Shown: positions 49,898 through 59,940 of the stretch, one piece after another | Layout: each line of letters opens with the position of its first letter | How positions within the stretch are numbered: the first letter of the stretch is position 1 | Origin: Caballeronia turbans | GTDB taxonomy: Bacteria; Pseudomonadota; Gammaproteobacteria; Burkholderiales; Burkholderiaceae | DNA length: 64,000 nucleotides | Assembly: GCA_001544655.2 (NCBI GenBank) | Contig: FCOD02000002.1 | Span: 418,244-482,243, forward strand | Direction of reading: 5' to 3' | The notes under the pieces: model-generated | Database searches by the model: none | The model's input: the letters and a program-made list of their open reading frames with translations, nothing else | Told to the model about the DNA's origin: nothing | Position numbers and translations under genes: made by a program

Positions 49898-51157
49898 TCA
49901 AGCCCGCACGCCCGCGATCGATGCTTCGTCGACAGGCCGATCATCGATAGGAAAGTGCAGCAGCGCCGCGACGAGACCCGCAACGGCGGTCGCACCCCAG
50001 ATCAGCGAATACGAACCGGTCGTGTCGAACACATAGCCGCCGAGCCACGCGCCGAGAAAAGAGCCGAGCTGGTGGCTGAGAAACACGACGCCGAACAGCG
50101 TGCCCAGATGCCGCGTGCCGAATACTTTCGCGATGAGCCCATTCGTGAGCGGCACCGTGCCGAGCCACGTCAGCCCCATGACGGCGGCGAAGACGACGAC
50201 GGACACGCTCGTCGTCGGCAGCAGGACGAAGAGGGCGATCGTGCCGCCGCGAATCAGATAGAGCCACGCGAGCACGTGATGCTGACGCCAGCGTCCGCCG
50301 AGCCACCCGCATCCCCAACTGCCGATCATGTTGAAGAAGCCGATCAGCGCGAGCGCCGTCGCGCCGAGCCCGACCGGCATGTGGCAGAGCATCAGATAGC
50401 CCGGCAGATGCGTGGCGATGAACGCGAGCTGAAAACCGCATGTGAAGAAGCCGAGCGTGAGCAGCCGGTAGCCGCGATGACGCGACGCATACGCGAGCGT
50501 CTCGCGCAGCGGCATCGCGTGTGTTTCGTTCGATGCCGATGCGTACACCGATGCCTTGCTCCGACGGCTCGCGCGATCGAGCACGATGCCGAGAGGCGCG
50601 GCGAGCAGCAGCACGAAGGCGAGGGCATAGAGCGACGCCGGCACGCCCGCATGCACGCGCACTGTCTGCGCGAACGGCACCATCAGCACTTGCCCGAGCG
50701 AGCCGCCCGCGCTGGCGAGACCCATCGCGACACTGCGCGTGTGTGGCGACGCGACGCGTCCGACCGTCGCGAGCACGACGCCGAAGCTCGTGCAACTGAT
50801 GCCGATGCCGACGAGCAGTCCAAGCCCGAGCACGAGCATCCATCCGGAAGTCGCGCCGGCCGCGAGCGCGAGTCCCGCGGCAAACGTGGCCGCGCCCGTC
50901 GCGACCACGGGCGCGGCACCGTATCGGTCGGCCGCGGCGCCGGCGAACGGCTGCGCGAAGCCCCAGACGAGATTGTGCAGCGCAATGGCGAAGGCGACCA
51001 GCGTGACGGGCAGCCCGCGATCGAAAGAAAACGGCCCGATGAATAGCCCGAAAGTCTGACGCACGCCCATCGCGGCGCTCAGGATCAGCGCGGCAGCGCC
51101 GATGAGCGCCCACGTCGTTGCGCGGTTGGTGTTCGTAGTGCTCGACAGGGATGACAT
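49898..51157 (-). CDS. MFS transporter (monocarboxylate/oxalate-formate-like)
   Basis: A 419-residue, 12-helix carrier with GVRQTFGLFIGPF in helix 1, GAAADRYGAAPV after helix 2 and LIAKVFGTRHLGTLFGVVFL late in the protein, a layout shared with the oxalate-formate/monocarboxylate group. It is convergent with the upstream MFS gene and co-directional with the LysR gene 85 bases upstream, which may regulate it. The substrate is unknown. Confidence 0.9.
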   Translation of the reverse strand: MSSLSSTTNTNRATTWALIGAAALILSAAMGVRQTFGLFIGPFSFDRGLPVTLVAFAIALHNLVWGFAQPFAGAAADRYGAAPVVATGAATFAAGLALAAGATSGWMLVLGLGLLVGIGISCTSFGVVLATVGRVASPHTRSVAMGLASAGGSLGQVLMVPFAQTVRVHAGVPASLYALAFVLLLAAPLGIVLDRASRRSKASVYASASNETHAMPLRETLAYASRHRGYRLLTLGFFTCGFQLAFIATHLPGYLMLCHMPVGLGATALALIGFFNMIGSWGCGWLGGRWRQHHVLAWLYLIRGGTIALFVLLPTTSVSVVVFAAVMGLTWLGTVPLTNGLIAKVFGTRHLGTLFGVVFLSHQLGSFLGAWLGGYVFDTTGSYSLIWGATAVAGLVAALLHFPIDDRPVDEASIAGVRA

Positions 51158-51242
51158 GGCGCGTTTTCCTCCTTGCGCGCATCCTCGCAGGCGAACGTCC
51201 GTGCTGACAAACGAAAAGTTTTCGCGAACGGATGAACGCAGT

Positions 51243-52169
51243 TCAACCGTGACGGTTCGCTTCGTCGCCGTTGTTTTCGATGAACTCCGCCGCCTGCGCG
51301 ATCAGCCAGTTGCGAAACGCGACGAGGTCCGCGCGGGCGCTCGCTTGCGGCGACTCGCAGAGCCAGTAGGCGGTCTGCGTTTCGACGCTCGTCGCGGACG
51401 CCTCGACGAGCGTGCCCGCCGCCAGTTCGCGATCAACGAGCGGACGTCTGCCGATGACGACGCCGAGCCCGGCCGCGGCGGCATCGAACGCGAGCTGGAC
51501 GGTATCGAAGCGCAGTCCGCCGTGGAGATCGAGGCCGTCGATGCCCGCCGCGTCGATCCATGCCTGCCAGTCCTGACTCGCCGTATCGACGTGGATGAGC
51601 GCGGCGCGCGCGAGATCGGGCATGCCGTCCGCGCCCGTCAGCGTTGCGCGATAGGCCGGACTGCACACGGGCACGAGCCGCTCGCCGAACAGACGTTGCC
51701 ACGACGCGCCGTCGACCGGACCGCGGGAGAGGCGCAGGCCGAAATCGAAGCCATCGACGGGAAAGCCCGCCTGACGGCGCGAGGTGTCGACGGTCACGTC
51801 GACGTTGGGCCAGTGCGCGCGGAAATCCGCGAGGCGCGGGACGAGCCAGCGCGCGGCGAGCGTGGGCGCGCACGTGACGGCGATGGAGCGGCGCTTGCGC
51901 TTGTCGGGCAGCGTTTGCGTGCCGATGGCGATGAGCGAGAACGCTTCGGCGACGTAAGGCAGATAATGCTCGCCCGCCGCGCTCAGCGACAGCCCGCGCG
52001 GCTCGCGCACGAAAAGCTCGACGCCGAGCATGTCTTCTAAAGCGCCGATGCCGTGACTCACCGCCCCCGGCGTCACGTTGAGTTCGGCGGCGGCGACCTT
52101 GAAACTGCGATGGCGTGCGGCGGCTTCGAAAAGACGCAGTGCATTGAGCGGCGGGAGGCGCTGGGGCAT
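51243..52169 (-). CDS. LysR-family regulator, GcvA-like
   Basis: A 308-residue protein. It starts MPQRLPPLNALRLFEAAARH, the signature of the GcvA/AmpR subgroup, with VTPGAVSHGIGALEDMLG and LSAAGEHYLPYV. The effector domain includes IAVTCAPTLAARWLVPRL. It lies upstream of an MFS gene and downstream of another, both on the same strand, so both are possible targets. Confidence 0.92.
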   Translation of the reverse strand: MPQRLPPLNALRLFEAAARHRSFKVAAAELNVTPGAVSHGIGALEDMLGVELFVREPRGLSLSAAGEHYLPYVAEAFSLIAIGTQTLPDKRKRRSIAVTCAPTLAARWLVPRLADFRAHWPNVDVTVDTSRRQAGFPVDGFDFGLRLSRGPVDGASWQRLFGERLVPVCSPAYRATLTGADGMPDLARAALIHVDTASQDWQAWIDAAGIDGLDLHGGLRFDTVQLAFDAAAAGLGVVIGRRPLVDRELAAGTLVEASATSVETQTAYWLCESPQASARADLVAFRNWLIAQAAEFIENNGDEANRHG

Positions 52170-52228
52170 GTTGGCGTGTTGGATGGACGACGTGTGCGTC
52201 TATATTGCCATTGCCGATGCAGGCGATG

Positions 52229-53524
52229 TCAGCGAGCCGGCTGACGCCGCGCCTGCCACCAGGCAACCAGGCGCCGCGCGATGAGCCTGAACGGCGGGTT
52301 GGCGAACAGCACCGCCGCGACGAGCGCGATGCCACCGCAGACGAGAAACGTGCCGCGATAACCGAGCGCCGCCACGAGCGCGCCCGACAACACGCCGGAA
52401 AGAATCGAGCCGACGCGCGATGCGTTGAAAAACAGTGCCGTCGCCGCACCCGGGGTTCGCGGCATGAGGTCCTGCATGTAGGTCATGCCGAGACATGAAA
52501 TCACCGACACGACGAACGCATTGAAGGCCTGCATCGGAATCAGGAACTGAACGCTTTGCGATGCCGCGACCGCAACGAAATAGATCATGTGCACCGCCGC
52601 GGACGACGCGAGCCATCGCTGCTTGTCGAGTCGCGAGCCGCGTGCGCCGAGCGCGAGCATCGTCGGAATTTCGAGGAATGCGCCGAGCCCGAGCATCACC
52701 GACACGTCGATGCGCGTGCCGTGCATGCCGTGCACGACGTAAAGCGGCAAGACGATCATGGTCGCGCTCGCGGCGAGTCCGACGAGCGTCATCGCGATCG
52801 TGGCGCGCCAGATTTCCGCGCGCGAGTGCGACACACCGGCGTGCGGCGGCACGAATTCATCGGTGTCGGGCGCGGTCACTTCGAGCAGCGATGACGGATC
52901 GCCTGCATAGTGCGCGGGCGCGCTGTGCGCGTCGCCCTTGGGCGAATCGTGCATGCGCCAGACGATTGCGCCGCACGCGATGAAGCAGGCTGCCGCAAAC
53001 AGAAACAGTCCGTAGAAACCGGCCGCGGCCAGCACGAGCGCGCCGACGGAGGGGCCGAATACCCAGGCCATCGAGAGGACGGTCCTCAGCGTGGCGAGCG
53101 CGAAGGATCGCTCGGCGGCGTCATCGACGGGCAGTGCGGCCCGCGCAAAGGAGAACACGAGCGACATGGCCGAGCCGCCCGCGCCGAGAAACACGACGCC
53201 GATCGCGACCAGCGCGGCGTAATTGCGCACGAGACACAGCAGCAAAAAGCCGAGCGACGATGCGATGAGCGCCGCCAGCAGCAATCCGCGATGGTGGCCG
53301 TGCCTGTCGGACCATTTTCCGGCGAAAGCGCTGGCGACGACGCCGCTCGCGGCGATGAGCGTCATGAATACGCCGAGCCGCAGAGGACTCATGTCCGCCT
53401 GCTCGACGCTGAACAGCGACAGATACGGCGCGGTGAACGACATCGCGACGCCGAGCATCAGCGTTGCGCCGGCGAGTGGGAGGAAGAACGGGATGCGTGT
53501 GAGGCTGAAGAGGCGTGTGTTCAT
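52229..53524 (-). CDS. Sugar efflux-type MFS transporter (Set-like)
   Basis: A 431-residue, 12-helix carrier. PYLSLFSVEQADMSPLRLGVF with helix 2 SDRHGHHRGLLL, and later FLEIPTMLALGARGSRLDKQ, match SetA-like sugar efflux proteins. ATG 53524 (MNTRLFSLTRIPFF) starts the first helix; the extension to 53659 is not supported. The central loop is long and acidic. It may export sugars or analogues. Confidence 0.88.
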   Translation of the reverse strand: MNTRLFSLTRIPFFLPLAGATLMLGVAMSFTAPYLSLFSVEQADMSPLRLGVFMTLIAASGVVASAFAGKWSDRHGHHRGLLLAALIASSLGFLLLCLVRNYAALVAIGVVFLGAGGSAMSLVFSFARAALPVDDAAERSFALATLRTVLSMAWVFGPSVGALVLAAAGFYGLFLFAAACFIACGAIVWRMHDSPKGDAHSAPAHYAGDPSSLLEVTAPDTDEFVPPHAGVSHSRAEIWRATIAMTLVGLAASATMIVLPLYVVHGMHGTRIDVSVMLGLGAFLEIPTMLALGARGSRLDKQRWLASSAAVHMIYFVAVAASQSVQFLIPMQAFNAFVVSVISCLGMTYMQDLMPRTPGAATALFFNASRVGSILSGVLSGALVAALGYRGTFLVCGGIALVAAVLFANPPFRLIARRLVAWWQARRQPAR

Positions 53525-53776
53525 CGGACGTGGGTCGGCTTGTAGGCCTCGGGCGCGAAAGTGCGGGTCGTGCTGCGGGCGCAAGCGGCGTTCCGCGCGG
53601 TAGCGACGCCCGCGGTTTTGCGGCAGTTTGCCATTGCGATCCGATGATTTGTGTGGCAAACGGTCGATCGTGATGGCCCGGTCGGTATTGCGCTTCGGCG
53701 CGAGCTGTAGTGCCCGAGCGTAGATTATGAGGTAAGGCTCTTTGCGGCACGGCCAGCAACTGACGGCTGCGCTTGC

Positions 53777-54796
53777 CTAGAAGCGGTCGATCATGCCGAT
53801 CTGCACGCCACGAACGGGCGCGCCAGGATAGGCAGGCGTGAGGCCGGTGACGTTGACGCCTCTCAGCGTGAAGGTTGCATTGCCGCGGTTGCGTAGCATC
53901 GCGCCGCTCGCGTACAGCAGCAGCTTCGGCGACACGTCGTATTCGCACGCGAGGCTGAACTGGTCCGCGTCGTTGCCGCCGCCCGAACGGTCGCGCGCGA
54001 ACGCGTACCCTGCGGAAGCGCGCAAACGCGGGCTAAACGCATAGCGCACGGATGTGGACAAGCCGTCGTTGTGATATCGGGGCGAACCGCCATCGTCGTT
54101 GAAGAAGGACACGAACGCCGTCACGTGACCGAGCCGGTACGACACGCCGCCGAGGTTGGAGCGCAACGTCGCCGTGCCGCCGTGCGTCTGCTGATGCGCG
54201 TAGGAGATGCGCAACGGGCCTTGACGGTACGCGAAGGTTTCGAAGTCGCCGGACAGGCCGTTACCGCTGCCACTGTCGCGCAACGCGATCATCACCGTCG
54301 CCGTCAAGCCGTGCATATCCGGCGACAGATACGTAATGCCGTTGTTGGTGTAGGGCGTTATTTTCGACAGATTGTTGAGGCCCGATGCGATGGTTCCCGC
54401 GCCGAAGCCATCGAGTTGTCCCTTGAACGGAATGTAAATCGGCGAATACTGGCGGCCCACGCGCACTTCGCCCCACGGCGCGCCGACACCCATCCACGCC
54501 TGGCGATTGAAGAGCGTGCCGGGGGTGGACATGCTGCCGTCGGCGGAGTTGAAGCCACCTTCGAGGTCAAACAGCAGACGCGTGCCCGAACCTAGTGCTT
54601 CGGAGCCACGCACGCCAAAGCGCGAGCCGCGATACGCGCCCGAATCCATCCGCGGCGTCCACGATGAGCCGGGATTCGTCACCTCGATGCTCGTATCGAT
54701 GACGCCATATAACGTGACCGAGCTTTGCGCGTGACCCGCTGATACGCACACGCCGGATAAAACGGCAATGCCGACTGAAACTGCACGCCGCGTCAT
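53777..54796 (-). CDS. General diffusion porin (Gram-negative porin)
   Basis: A 339-residue trimeric porin. The signal peptide is followed by QSSVTLYGVIDTSIE; the body has SRFGVRGSEALGSGTRLLFD and NRQAWMGVGAPWGEVRVGRQ; the C-terminus is MIDRF with terminal Phe. The start may be ATG 54796 or ATG 54853; the latter adds 19 basic residues and has AAGG upstream. It lies downstream of the PQQ dehydrogenase gene with a 153-base gap, so it may serve uptake of that enzyme's substrate. Confidence 0.93.
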   Translation of the reverse strand: MTRRAVSVGIAVLSGVCVSAGHAQSSVTLYGVIDTSIEVTNPGSSWTPRMDSGAYRGSRFGVRGSEALGSGTRLLFDLEGGFNSADGSMSTPGTLFNRQAWMGVGAPWGEVRVGRQYSPIYIPFKGQLDGFGAGTIASGLNNLSKITPYTNNGITYLSPDMHGLTATVMIALRDSGSGNGLSGDFETFAYRQGPLRISYAHQQTHGGTATLRSNLGGVSYRLGHVTAFVSFFNDDGGSPRYHNDGLSTSVRYAFSPRLRASAGYAFARDRSGGGNDADQFSLACEYDVSPKLLLYASGAMLRNRGNATFTLRGVNVTGLTPAYPGAPVRGVQIGMIDRF

Positions 54797-54949
54797 GGCG
54801 TGCGAACGAGAGCGCCTCGCAACGAGGCGACTCGAAGGAATGATCGAACTCATGGAACCTTCGGCGGGAGCCGCCGATACTGCTCAATTGTGGGGAGCGC
54901 ACGGCGGCACGCGCGTCGGGCGCCGCCGCCGTTCTTCGTCAGAAACGCA

Positions 54950-57382
54950 TCATCGACTCAGCGCATACGCGATGACATAGTCGCCGCGATCAGGCGACTG
55001 ACGTGCGCCGCCCGCCGAAATCAGCACGTACTGCTTGCCGGTCTTCGGCGAGACATAGCTCATAGGACCGCCCTGGCTGCCCACGGGGAGGCGAGCCTTC
55101 CACACTTCCTTGCCGGTCGCGCTGTCGAACGCCCGCAGATAGTAGTCTTGCGTGCCCGCGATAAACACAAGGCCGCCCTGCGTCGCCAGTGTGCCGCCGA
55201 GCGTCGGCATGCCGATGGGCATCTTCGCGCGCATCTTGATGCCGAATGGACCGGTATCCTGCACGGTGCCGACCGGCACTTGCCACAGCAGCTTGCGCGT
55301 CTTCAGGTCGACGGCAGACAGCGTGCCGAACGGCGGCTTCTGGCACGGAATGCCGAGCGGCGACATGAAGCGGTTCTTGTTCACCGCGTAGGGCGTGCCC
55401 TTGAGCGGCACCGCGCCCATGCCCGTGTTCACCGCTTCTCCGCCGTTGCTTGCGGCTGCATTGTCCGTCTTCTGCGCGATCATCTGCACCCACAGTCCGA
55501 GGCGCATGTCGTTCACGAAGATGACGTGATGGTTCGGATCGGTCGAGACACTACCCCAGTTCATGCCCCCGAGCGATCCGGGAAAGCTCAGCGATACATC
55601 CGTGTCCGGCGCCGTGAAGAGGCCGTCATAACGCATCGACTTGAAACTGATGCGGCAGATCAGCTGATCGAACGGCGTGGCTCCCCACATGTCCGATTCC
55701 TTGAGCGGGCCGACACCGATCGTCGGCATGCCCATGGAGAACGGCTGTGTATCCGAATACTGCTCGTTCGGGATCGTGCCTTTCTTAACCGGGCGTTCTT
55801 CGACCTTGGTGAGCGGCTTGCCGGTCATGCGGTCGAGCACGAAGATTTGGCCGGACTTGGTACCGAACACGACAGCTGGCTTCGCCGGGCCGTTGCCTTG
55901 GGGAAAGTCGATGAGGCTCGGCTGCATCGGCACGTCGAAGTCCCAGAGGTCGTTGTGAACGGTCTGGTACACCCACTTTTCCTTGCCAGTGGCCGCATCG
56001 AGAGCGAGGATCGACGTGGCGTAGCGATGATCCAGCGGTGTGCGGTTGCCGCCCCACAAATCCACAGACGAGCTGCCCATCGGGATGAACACCGTGTTCA
56101 TCGCGGGATCGTAGGACATGGGCGCCCACGAGTTCGGCGTGCTGCGCGCATAGGTCTTACCCGGCTGCAGGCGCGCGTTGGGATCGTCGTGGCCGGGATC
56201 GAACGCCCAGCGCATCTCGCCCGTCATCACGTCGAAGCCGCGCAGCACGCCGCCCGGCATGTCGGTTTGCACATTGTCCGCGACGCGTCCCCCGACCACG
56301 ACTGTCGTTCCCGCCAGCGTCGGCGCGGATGTCAGCTGGTACTTCGGATCGGCCGCCTCGCCGAGGCCCGCTTTCAGATCGACGAAGCCGTGATCGCCGA
56401 AGCCTTCGCACATTTCGCCGCTATCGGCATCGATAGCGACGAGGCGCGCGTCGATCGTATTCATCAACAAGCGGCGCTGGCAGTTGGCTCCCGCCGTGAT
56501 GGCGACGGGCGGCACCGGCGTCGCGCCCGCCGACGTAGGCTGAACGAGCGGCTTGGTCGCATCGAAATAAGCGAGACCGCGGCAGCGGTTCCACACCTGC
56601 GCCTGCGCGTTTATCTCACGTTTCCAGATTTGCTTGCCAGTGTCCGCATCAACGGCGATCACGTTGTTATGCGGCGTGCAAAGATAGATGCGATCGCCGA
56701 TCTGCAGCGGCGTTTCCTGATCCTCGGCGCCGTTGCCGGTCGGGCTGATGGGGACATCGCCGGTATGGAAAGTCCATGCGACCCGCAAGTCGTTCACGTT
56801 GTCGCGCGTGATCTGATCGATCGCGGCGAAGCGGCTGCCCCCCGGCGTGTTACCGTAATTGCTCCAGTCTTTCTGCGCCTGCTCTTTCGCGACGGGTATG
56901 AGCGGCGTCGGCACGCCGTCTAAGGCGACCGTCGGATGCGGCTGGAACATCTGCACGAACGTCACGATCATGCCGAGCGCGATAAGAGCCGCGAGTGCGA
57001 AGGCGGGCTTCGCTGCGGACGGCGCGGTATCGGTCTTACGAAGCGACGGCCAGGTGAGGAGTGCCAGCACCATGAAGCCGGCCGGCACCATGAGCCTCGA
57101 TACGAGCGGCCAAAAATCAAGGCCGACGTCGATTAGCGCCCAGATCAGCGTGCCAATGAATGCTGCGCCGTAGATGACGACAGCGGACGACTTTGCCCGA
57201 AAGAACTGCACGGCGGATACGGCAATGACCACGCCCGCAATCAGGAAATAAGCACTACCATGCAATGACACGAGCTTCGCGCCACCGACGACGAAAAACA
57301 GGCCCACTGCCAGCAGCGCTAGCCCCAGCAATGCACATCCGGCTCTCAGCGTCGCTGAGGGCCGGGCTTCACTTCCAGACAT
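54950..57382 (-). CDS. Membrane-bound PQQ-dependent dehydrogenase (glucose/quinate/shikimate family)
   Basis: An 810-residue quinoprotein. Four or five N-terminal helices (to about residue 145) anchor it in the inner membrane. The periplasmic eight-bladed propeller follows: KDWSNYGNTPGGSRFAAIDQI, QETPLQIGDRIYLCTPHN, DHRYATSILALDAATGKEKW and LGGTLATQGGLVFIAGTQDYYL. It ends SPDRGDYVIAYALSR. It oxidises a sugar or cyclitol with electrons passed to ubiquinone. Glucose and quinate dehydrogenases share this layout, so the substrate is open. GGGAGAAG precedes ATG 57382. Confidence 0.93.
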   Translation of the reverse strand: MSGSEARPSATLRAGCALLGLALLAVGLFFVVGGAKLVSLHGSAYFLIAGVVIAVSAVQFFRAKSSAVVIYGAAFIGTLIWALIDVGLDFWPLVSRLMVPAGFMVLALLTWPSLRKTDTAPSAAKPAFALAALIALGMIVTFVQMFQPHPTVALDGVPTPLIPVAKEQAQKDWSNYGNTPGGSRFAAIDQITRDNVNDLRVAWTFHTGDVPISPTGNGAEDQETPLQIGDRIYLCTPHNNVIAVDADTGKQIWKREINAQAQVWNRCRGLAYFDATKPLVQPTSAGATPVPPVAITAGANCQRRLLMNTIDARLVAIDADSGEMCEGFGDHGFVDLKAGLGEAADPKYQLTSAPTLAGTTVVVGGRVADNVQTDMPGGVLRGFDVMTGEMRWAFDPGHDDPNARLQPGKTYARSTPNSWAPMSYDPAMNTVFIPMGSSSVDLWGGNRTPLDHRYATSILALDAATGKEKWVYQTVHNDLWDFDVPMQPSLIDFPQGNGPAKPAVVFGTKSGQIFVLDRMTGKPLTKVEERPVKKGTIPNEQYSDTQPFSMGMPTIGVGPLKESDMWGATPFDQLICRISFKSMRYDGLFTAPDTDVSLSFPGSLGGMNWGSVSTDPNHHVIFVNDMRLGLWVQMIAQKTDNAAASNGGEAVNTGMGAVPLKGTPYAVNKNRFMSPLGIPCQKPPFGTLSAVDLKTRKLLWQVPVGTVQDTGPFGIKMRAKMPIGMPTLGGTLATQGGLVFIAGTQDYYLRAFDSATGKEVWKARLPVGSQGGPMSYVSPKTGKQYVLISAGGARQSPDRGDYVIAYALSR

Positions 57383-57757
57383 CTGACTTCTCCCATGAAA
57401 CTGTTCGCGTGAGGCCGGCACGCGAGAACCGAAAGCTACGTGCAAATGACCGCGAGCGCTCCGTGGTGCGACAGCGACTGCAGTCGATATGCCGATGACC
57501 ATATCCACCAATCACCGGTGCGAATTTTAAGCAATTAGTTAAAACCCTGCAGGATTGGACCTGAAGCTTACTTCTCAAAGACAGGGGGCTGACGCGTCCC
57601 GACGAATGGGGGCGACTTGTGAACTCATGCGATCACGCACCGAGTACTCCTGATCCGCATGCGGTTCCATGCGATGCGGTTGGGCGCAGAAAGGGCTTCC
57701 CCAATCCGCCGCATTGCTCGCCTTTCGTTGTAGACCGAGCGGGCGGGCAAAACGCCC
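57383..57757. other. Intergenic region upstream of the PQQ dehydrogenase
   Basis: 375 bases between the LysR stop and the dehydrogenase start, both on the minus strand. No gene is visible. An AT-rich patch at about 57520-57545 (TTTTAAGCAATTAGTTAAAAC) could hold the dehydrogenase promoter, but clear -35 and -10 boxes are not evident. Confidence 0.45.
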
Positions 57758-58729
57758 TCAGCCGAGCTCGATGCCGGTTTGACGAAGCGCTTCACGCAAA
57801 CCCAATCGCGGGTATTTGATCTCGACAGTGCGCATGTCGCTTAACGCGTCCTGAATGATCCATTCGCGCACGCTGGCGACGATGGGCCGCACCGGCCGGT
57901 TCGGCGGTGTGAGCAGACAGCAGCGGCGACTCGTGACGAGCAGTTCCTCTTCGGCCGGCACGAGCGCGCCTTGCGCGAGCCAGTGCGATGTCACGTTCAG
58001 CCAGCCAAGCGCGATCCCTTGCCCGAGCAAGGCTGCCTGTACGACGATCGCGTAATCGTTGAAGCGCAGCATGCCGGCCGCATGGCGCTCCTTTGAAGCG
58101 AACGCATGAAAACGCTCGTGCCAGCCGCGCTCCTCGTCATCCATGACGATGACCGTATCGCCATGCGCGCGCGCCGCATCCGTCTGCGCGAGTTCGTGAT
58201 AACGCGGATTGCACAGCGGCAGCAGCGTCTCGGGCATCACGAGCACGGCGTTTTCGTCGATCTCTTCATCGTGCAGAAAGCGCATGCCCAGATCGACATC
58301 GACCAGCGGGCCGCCGATGCGCCCCGATATCAATTGAAACCGCATGTCGACCGAGGGAAACGCTTGATTCAAGCGGCTCATGCGCGGCATGAGCCAATGC
58401 GTCGTGAAGCCGGTGGATACGGACAGCGTGACCGTTTCGACGCCCGTCGCGCGCGCCTCAATTTCGCGAATCGCGCTTTCGATGCCGCTGAAGCCTTCGG
58501 AAATCTTGCGATACAGAATCTCTCCGCTTTCCGTAAGTTGGATACCGCCGCGCACGCGTTCGAAAAGCCGCACGCCGATATGGTCTTCCATGCGCGCGAG
58601 CATGCGACTGACGGCGGGCTGGCTCACATAAAGCTCTTGCGCGGCGCGCGTGAAATTCCCGCAGCGCGCGGCCGCTTCGAACACGAAGAGCGCGTTGGCG
58701 CTAGGCAGTTTCTTGCGAAGGTTTGGCAT
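57758..58729 (-). CDS. LysR-family regulator of the amine-uptake operon
   Basis: A 323-residue protein. It opens MPNLRKKLPSANALFVFEAA (GcvA-like), with SQPAVSRMLARMEDHIGVRL and QLTESGEILYRKI; the effector domain includes VSTGFTTHWLMPRM. It is divergent from the ABC ATPase gene with a ~100-base shared promoter region that has an inverted repeat at 58754-58767. It likely regulates the downstream operon. Confidence 0.92.
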   Translation of the reverse strand: MPNLRKKLPSANALFVFEAAARCGNFTRAAQELYVSQPAVSRMLARMEDHIGVRLFERVRGGIQLTESGEILYRKISEGFSGIESAIREIEARATGVETVTLSVSTGFTTHWLMPRMSRLNQAFPSVDMRFQLISGRIGGPLVDVDLGMRFLHDEEIDENAVLVMPETLLPLCNPRYHELAQTDAARAHGDTVIVMDDEERGWHERFHAFASKERHAAGMLRFNDYAIVVQAALLGQGIALGWLNVTSHWLAQGALVPAEEELLVTSRRCCLLTPPNRPVRPIVASVREWIIQDALSDMRTVEIKYPRLGLREALRQTGIELG

Positions 58730-58753
58730 GACTTCATGTTATGCCCGATCCAA

Positions 58754-58767
58754 CAATTTTGGAATTG
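58754..58767. promoter_or_regulatory. Possible LysR operator, divergent promoter
   Basis: CAATT-TTGG-AATTG is an inverted repeat in the gap between the LysR gene and the ABC ATPase gene, 24 bases from the LysR start. LysR regulators bind such interrupted palindromes in divergent promoters. Short arms keep confidence low. Confidence 0.35.
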
Positions 58768-58830
58768 CCGTCAAAAACATGGCGACATAGTATTTTCCCA
58801 ACCACTGCTCTTTTCGACGAGACGAACGAC

Positions 58831-59907
58831 ATGGACGCACGCGCTAAAACGGGAGTGTCGATCAGGTCCGCGACCAAGCGCTACGGCGCGGTGACAGCGC
58901 TGGACGACGTATCGCTCGACATCGCGCCGGGTGAGTTCGTCTCGCTGCTCGGGCCGTCGGGTTCGGGCAAGACGACGCTGCTCGGCATCCTCGGCGGTTT
59001 CGTGCAGCCCTCATCGGGCAGCGTATGGGTCGGTGAGCGTGACATTACATTTGCGCCGCCGCACAAGCGCGATATCGGCATCGTGTTTCAGAATTACGCG
59101 CTCTTTCCGCATATGAGCGTGGGCGAGAACGTCGCGTTCTCATTGCGCGCGCGCCGCGAGCCGAAATCGACGTGGGCGAAGCGCGTCGCCGATGCACTCG
59201 CGATGGTCGAACTCAAAGGTTATGAAAGCCGCGGCATTCATCAGCTTTCCGGTGGACAGAAACAGCGCGTGGCGCTGGCGCGTGCAATCGTGTTTCAGCC
59301 ACAACTCATTCTGATGGACGAACCGCTCTCCGCGCTCGACAAGCAGTTGCGCGAGACCATGCAGATCGAGTTGCGCAGACTGCATCGGCAGCTCGGCGCG
59401 ACCATCGTCAACGTGACGCACGATCAACGCGAGGCGCTTACGATGAGCGATCGCGTCGCAGTCTTGAAGGACGGCCGGCTCGTGCAGATCGATACGCCAG
59501 AACGCCTATATGACCGTCCCTGCGATGCGTTCGTCGCGAGCTTCATCGGCGAAGCGACGATGCTCGATGTCACGCGCGCCGGCGACGATGCGGTGCGTCT
59601 CGGCGACACCGTGCTGCGCACTGCGCACCCTTTGCCGCGCGGCGAAAAGCTATTGCTTGCCGTGCAGACGGAAAAGCTCGTCATCGACGGCGACGAGGGT
59701 CGTGCGAATGTGAACTGTCTTTCATGCCGCGTGACGGAAGTGCTCTATCAAGGCGAGAGCCTGCGCGTGTTCGCCGCGCTCGCCGACGGCACCGCGATCA
59801 GTCTTCGGCAACCCGGCAGCCACGAGGCGCGCAAGCGCATTCCCGCGCCGGGCGCCTCGATGATCGTCGCGCTCGATCCGCAAGACACGATCGTCGTGTC
59901 GGCCTGA
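58831..59907 (+). CDS. ABC transporter ATP-binding protein (PotA-type, polyamine/spermidine family)
   Basis: A 358-residue ATPase. Walker A GPSGSGKTTL (41-50), signature QLSGGQKQRVALARA, Walker B LILMDEPLSALD, and a C-terminal TOBE domain from about residue 250. The PotA-like regulatory tail and the paired permease genes downstream place it in the spermidine/putrescine importer class. The start ATG 58831 follows MDARAKTGVS; the open frame from 58741 lacks support. Confidence 0.93.
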   Translation: MDARAKTGVSIRSATKRYGAVTALDDVSLDIAPGEFVSLLGPSGSGKTTLLGILGGFVQPSSGSVWVGERDITFAPPHKRDIGIVFQNYALFPHMSVGENVAFSLRARREPKSTWAKRVADALAMVELKGYESRGIHQLSGGQKQRVALARAIVFQPQLILMDEPLSALDKQLRETMQIELRRLHRQLGATIVNVTHDQREALTMSDRVAVLKDGRLVQIDTPERLYDRPCDAFVASFIGEATMLDVTRAGDDAVRLGDTVLRTAHPLPRGEKLLLAVQTEKLVIDGDEGRANVNCLSCRVTEVLYQGESLRVFAALADGTAISLRQPGSHEARKRIPAPGASMIVALDPQDTIVVSA

Positions 59908-59940
59908 TTCTTTTTACCGCAACCCGTAGAGGATGAAGCA

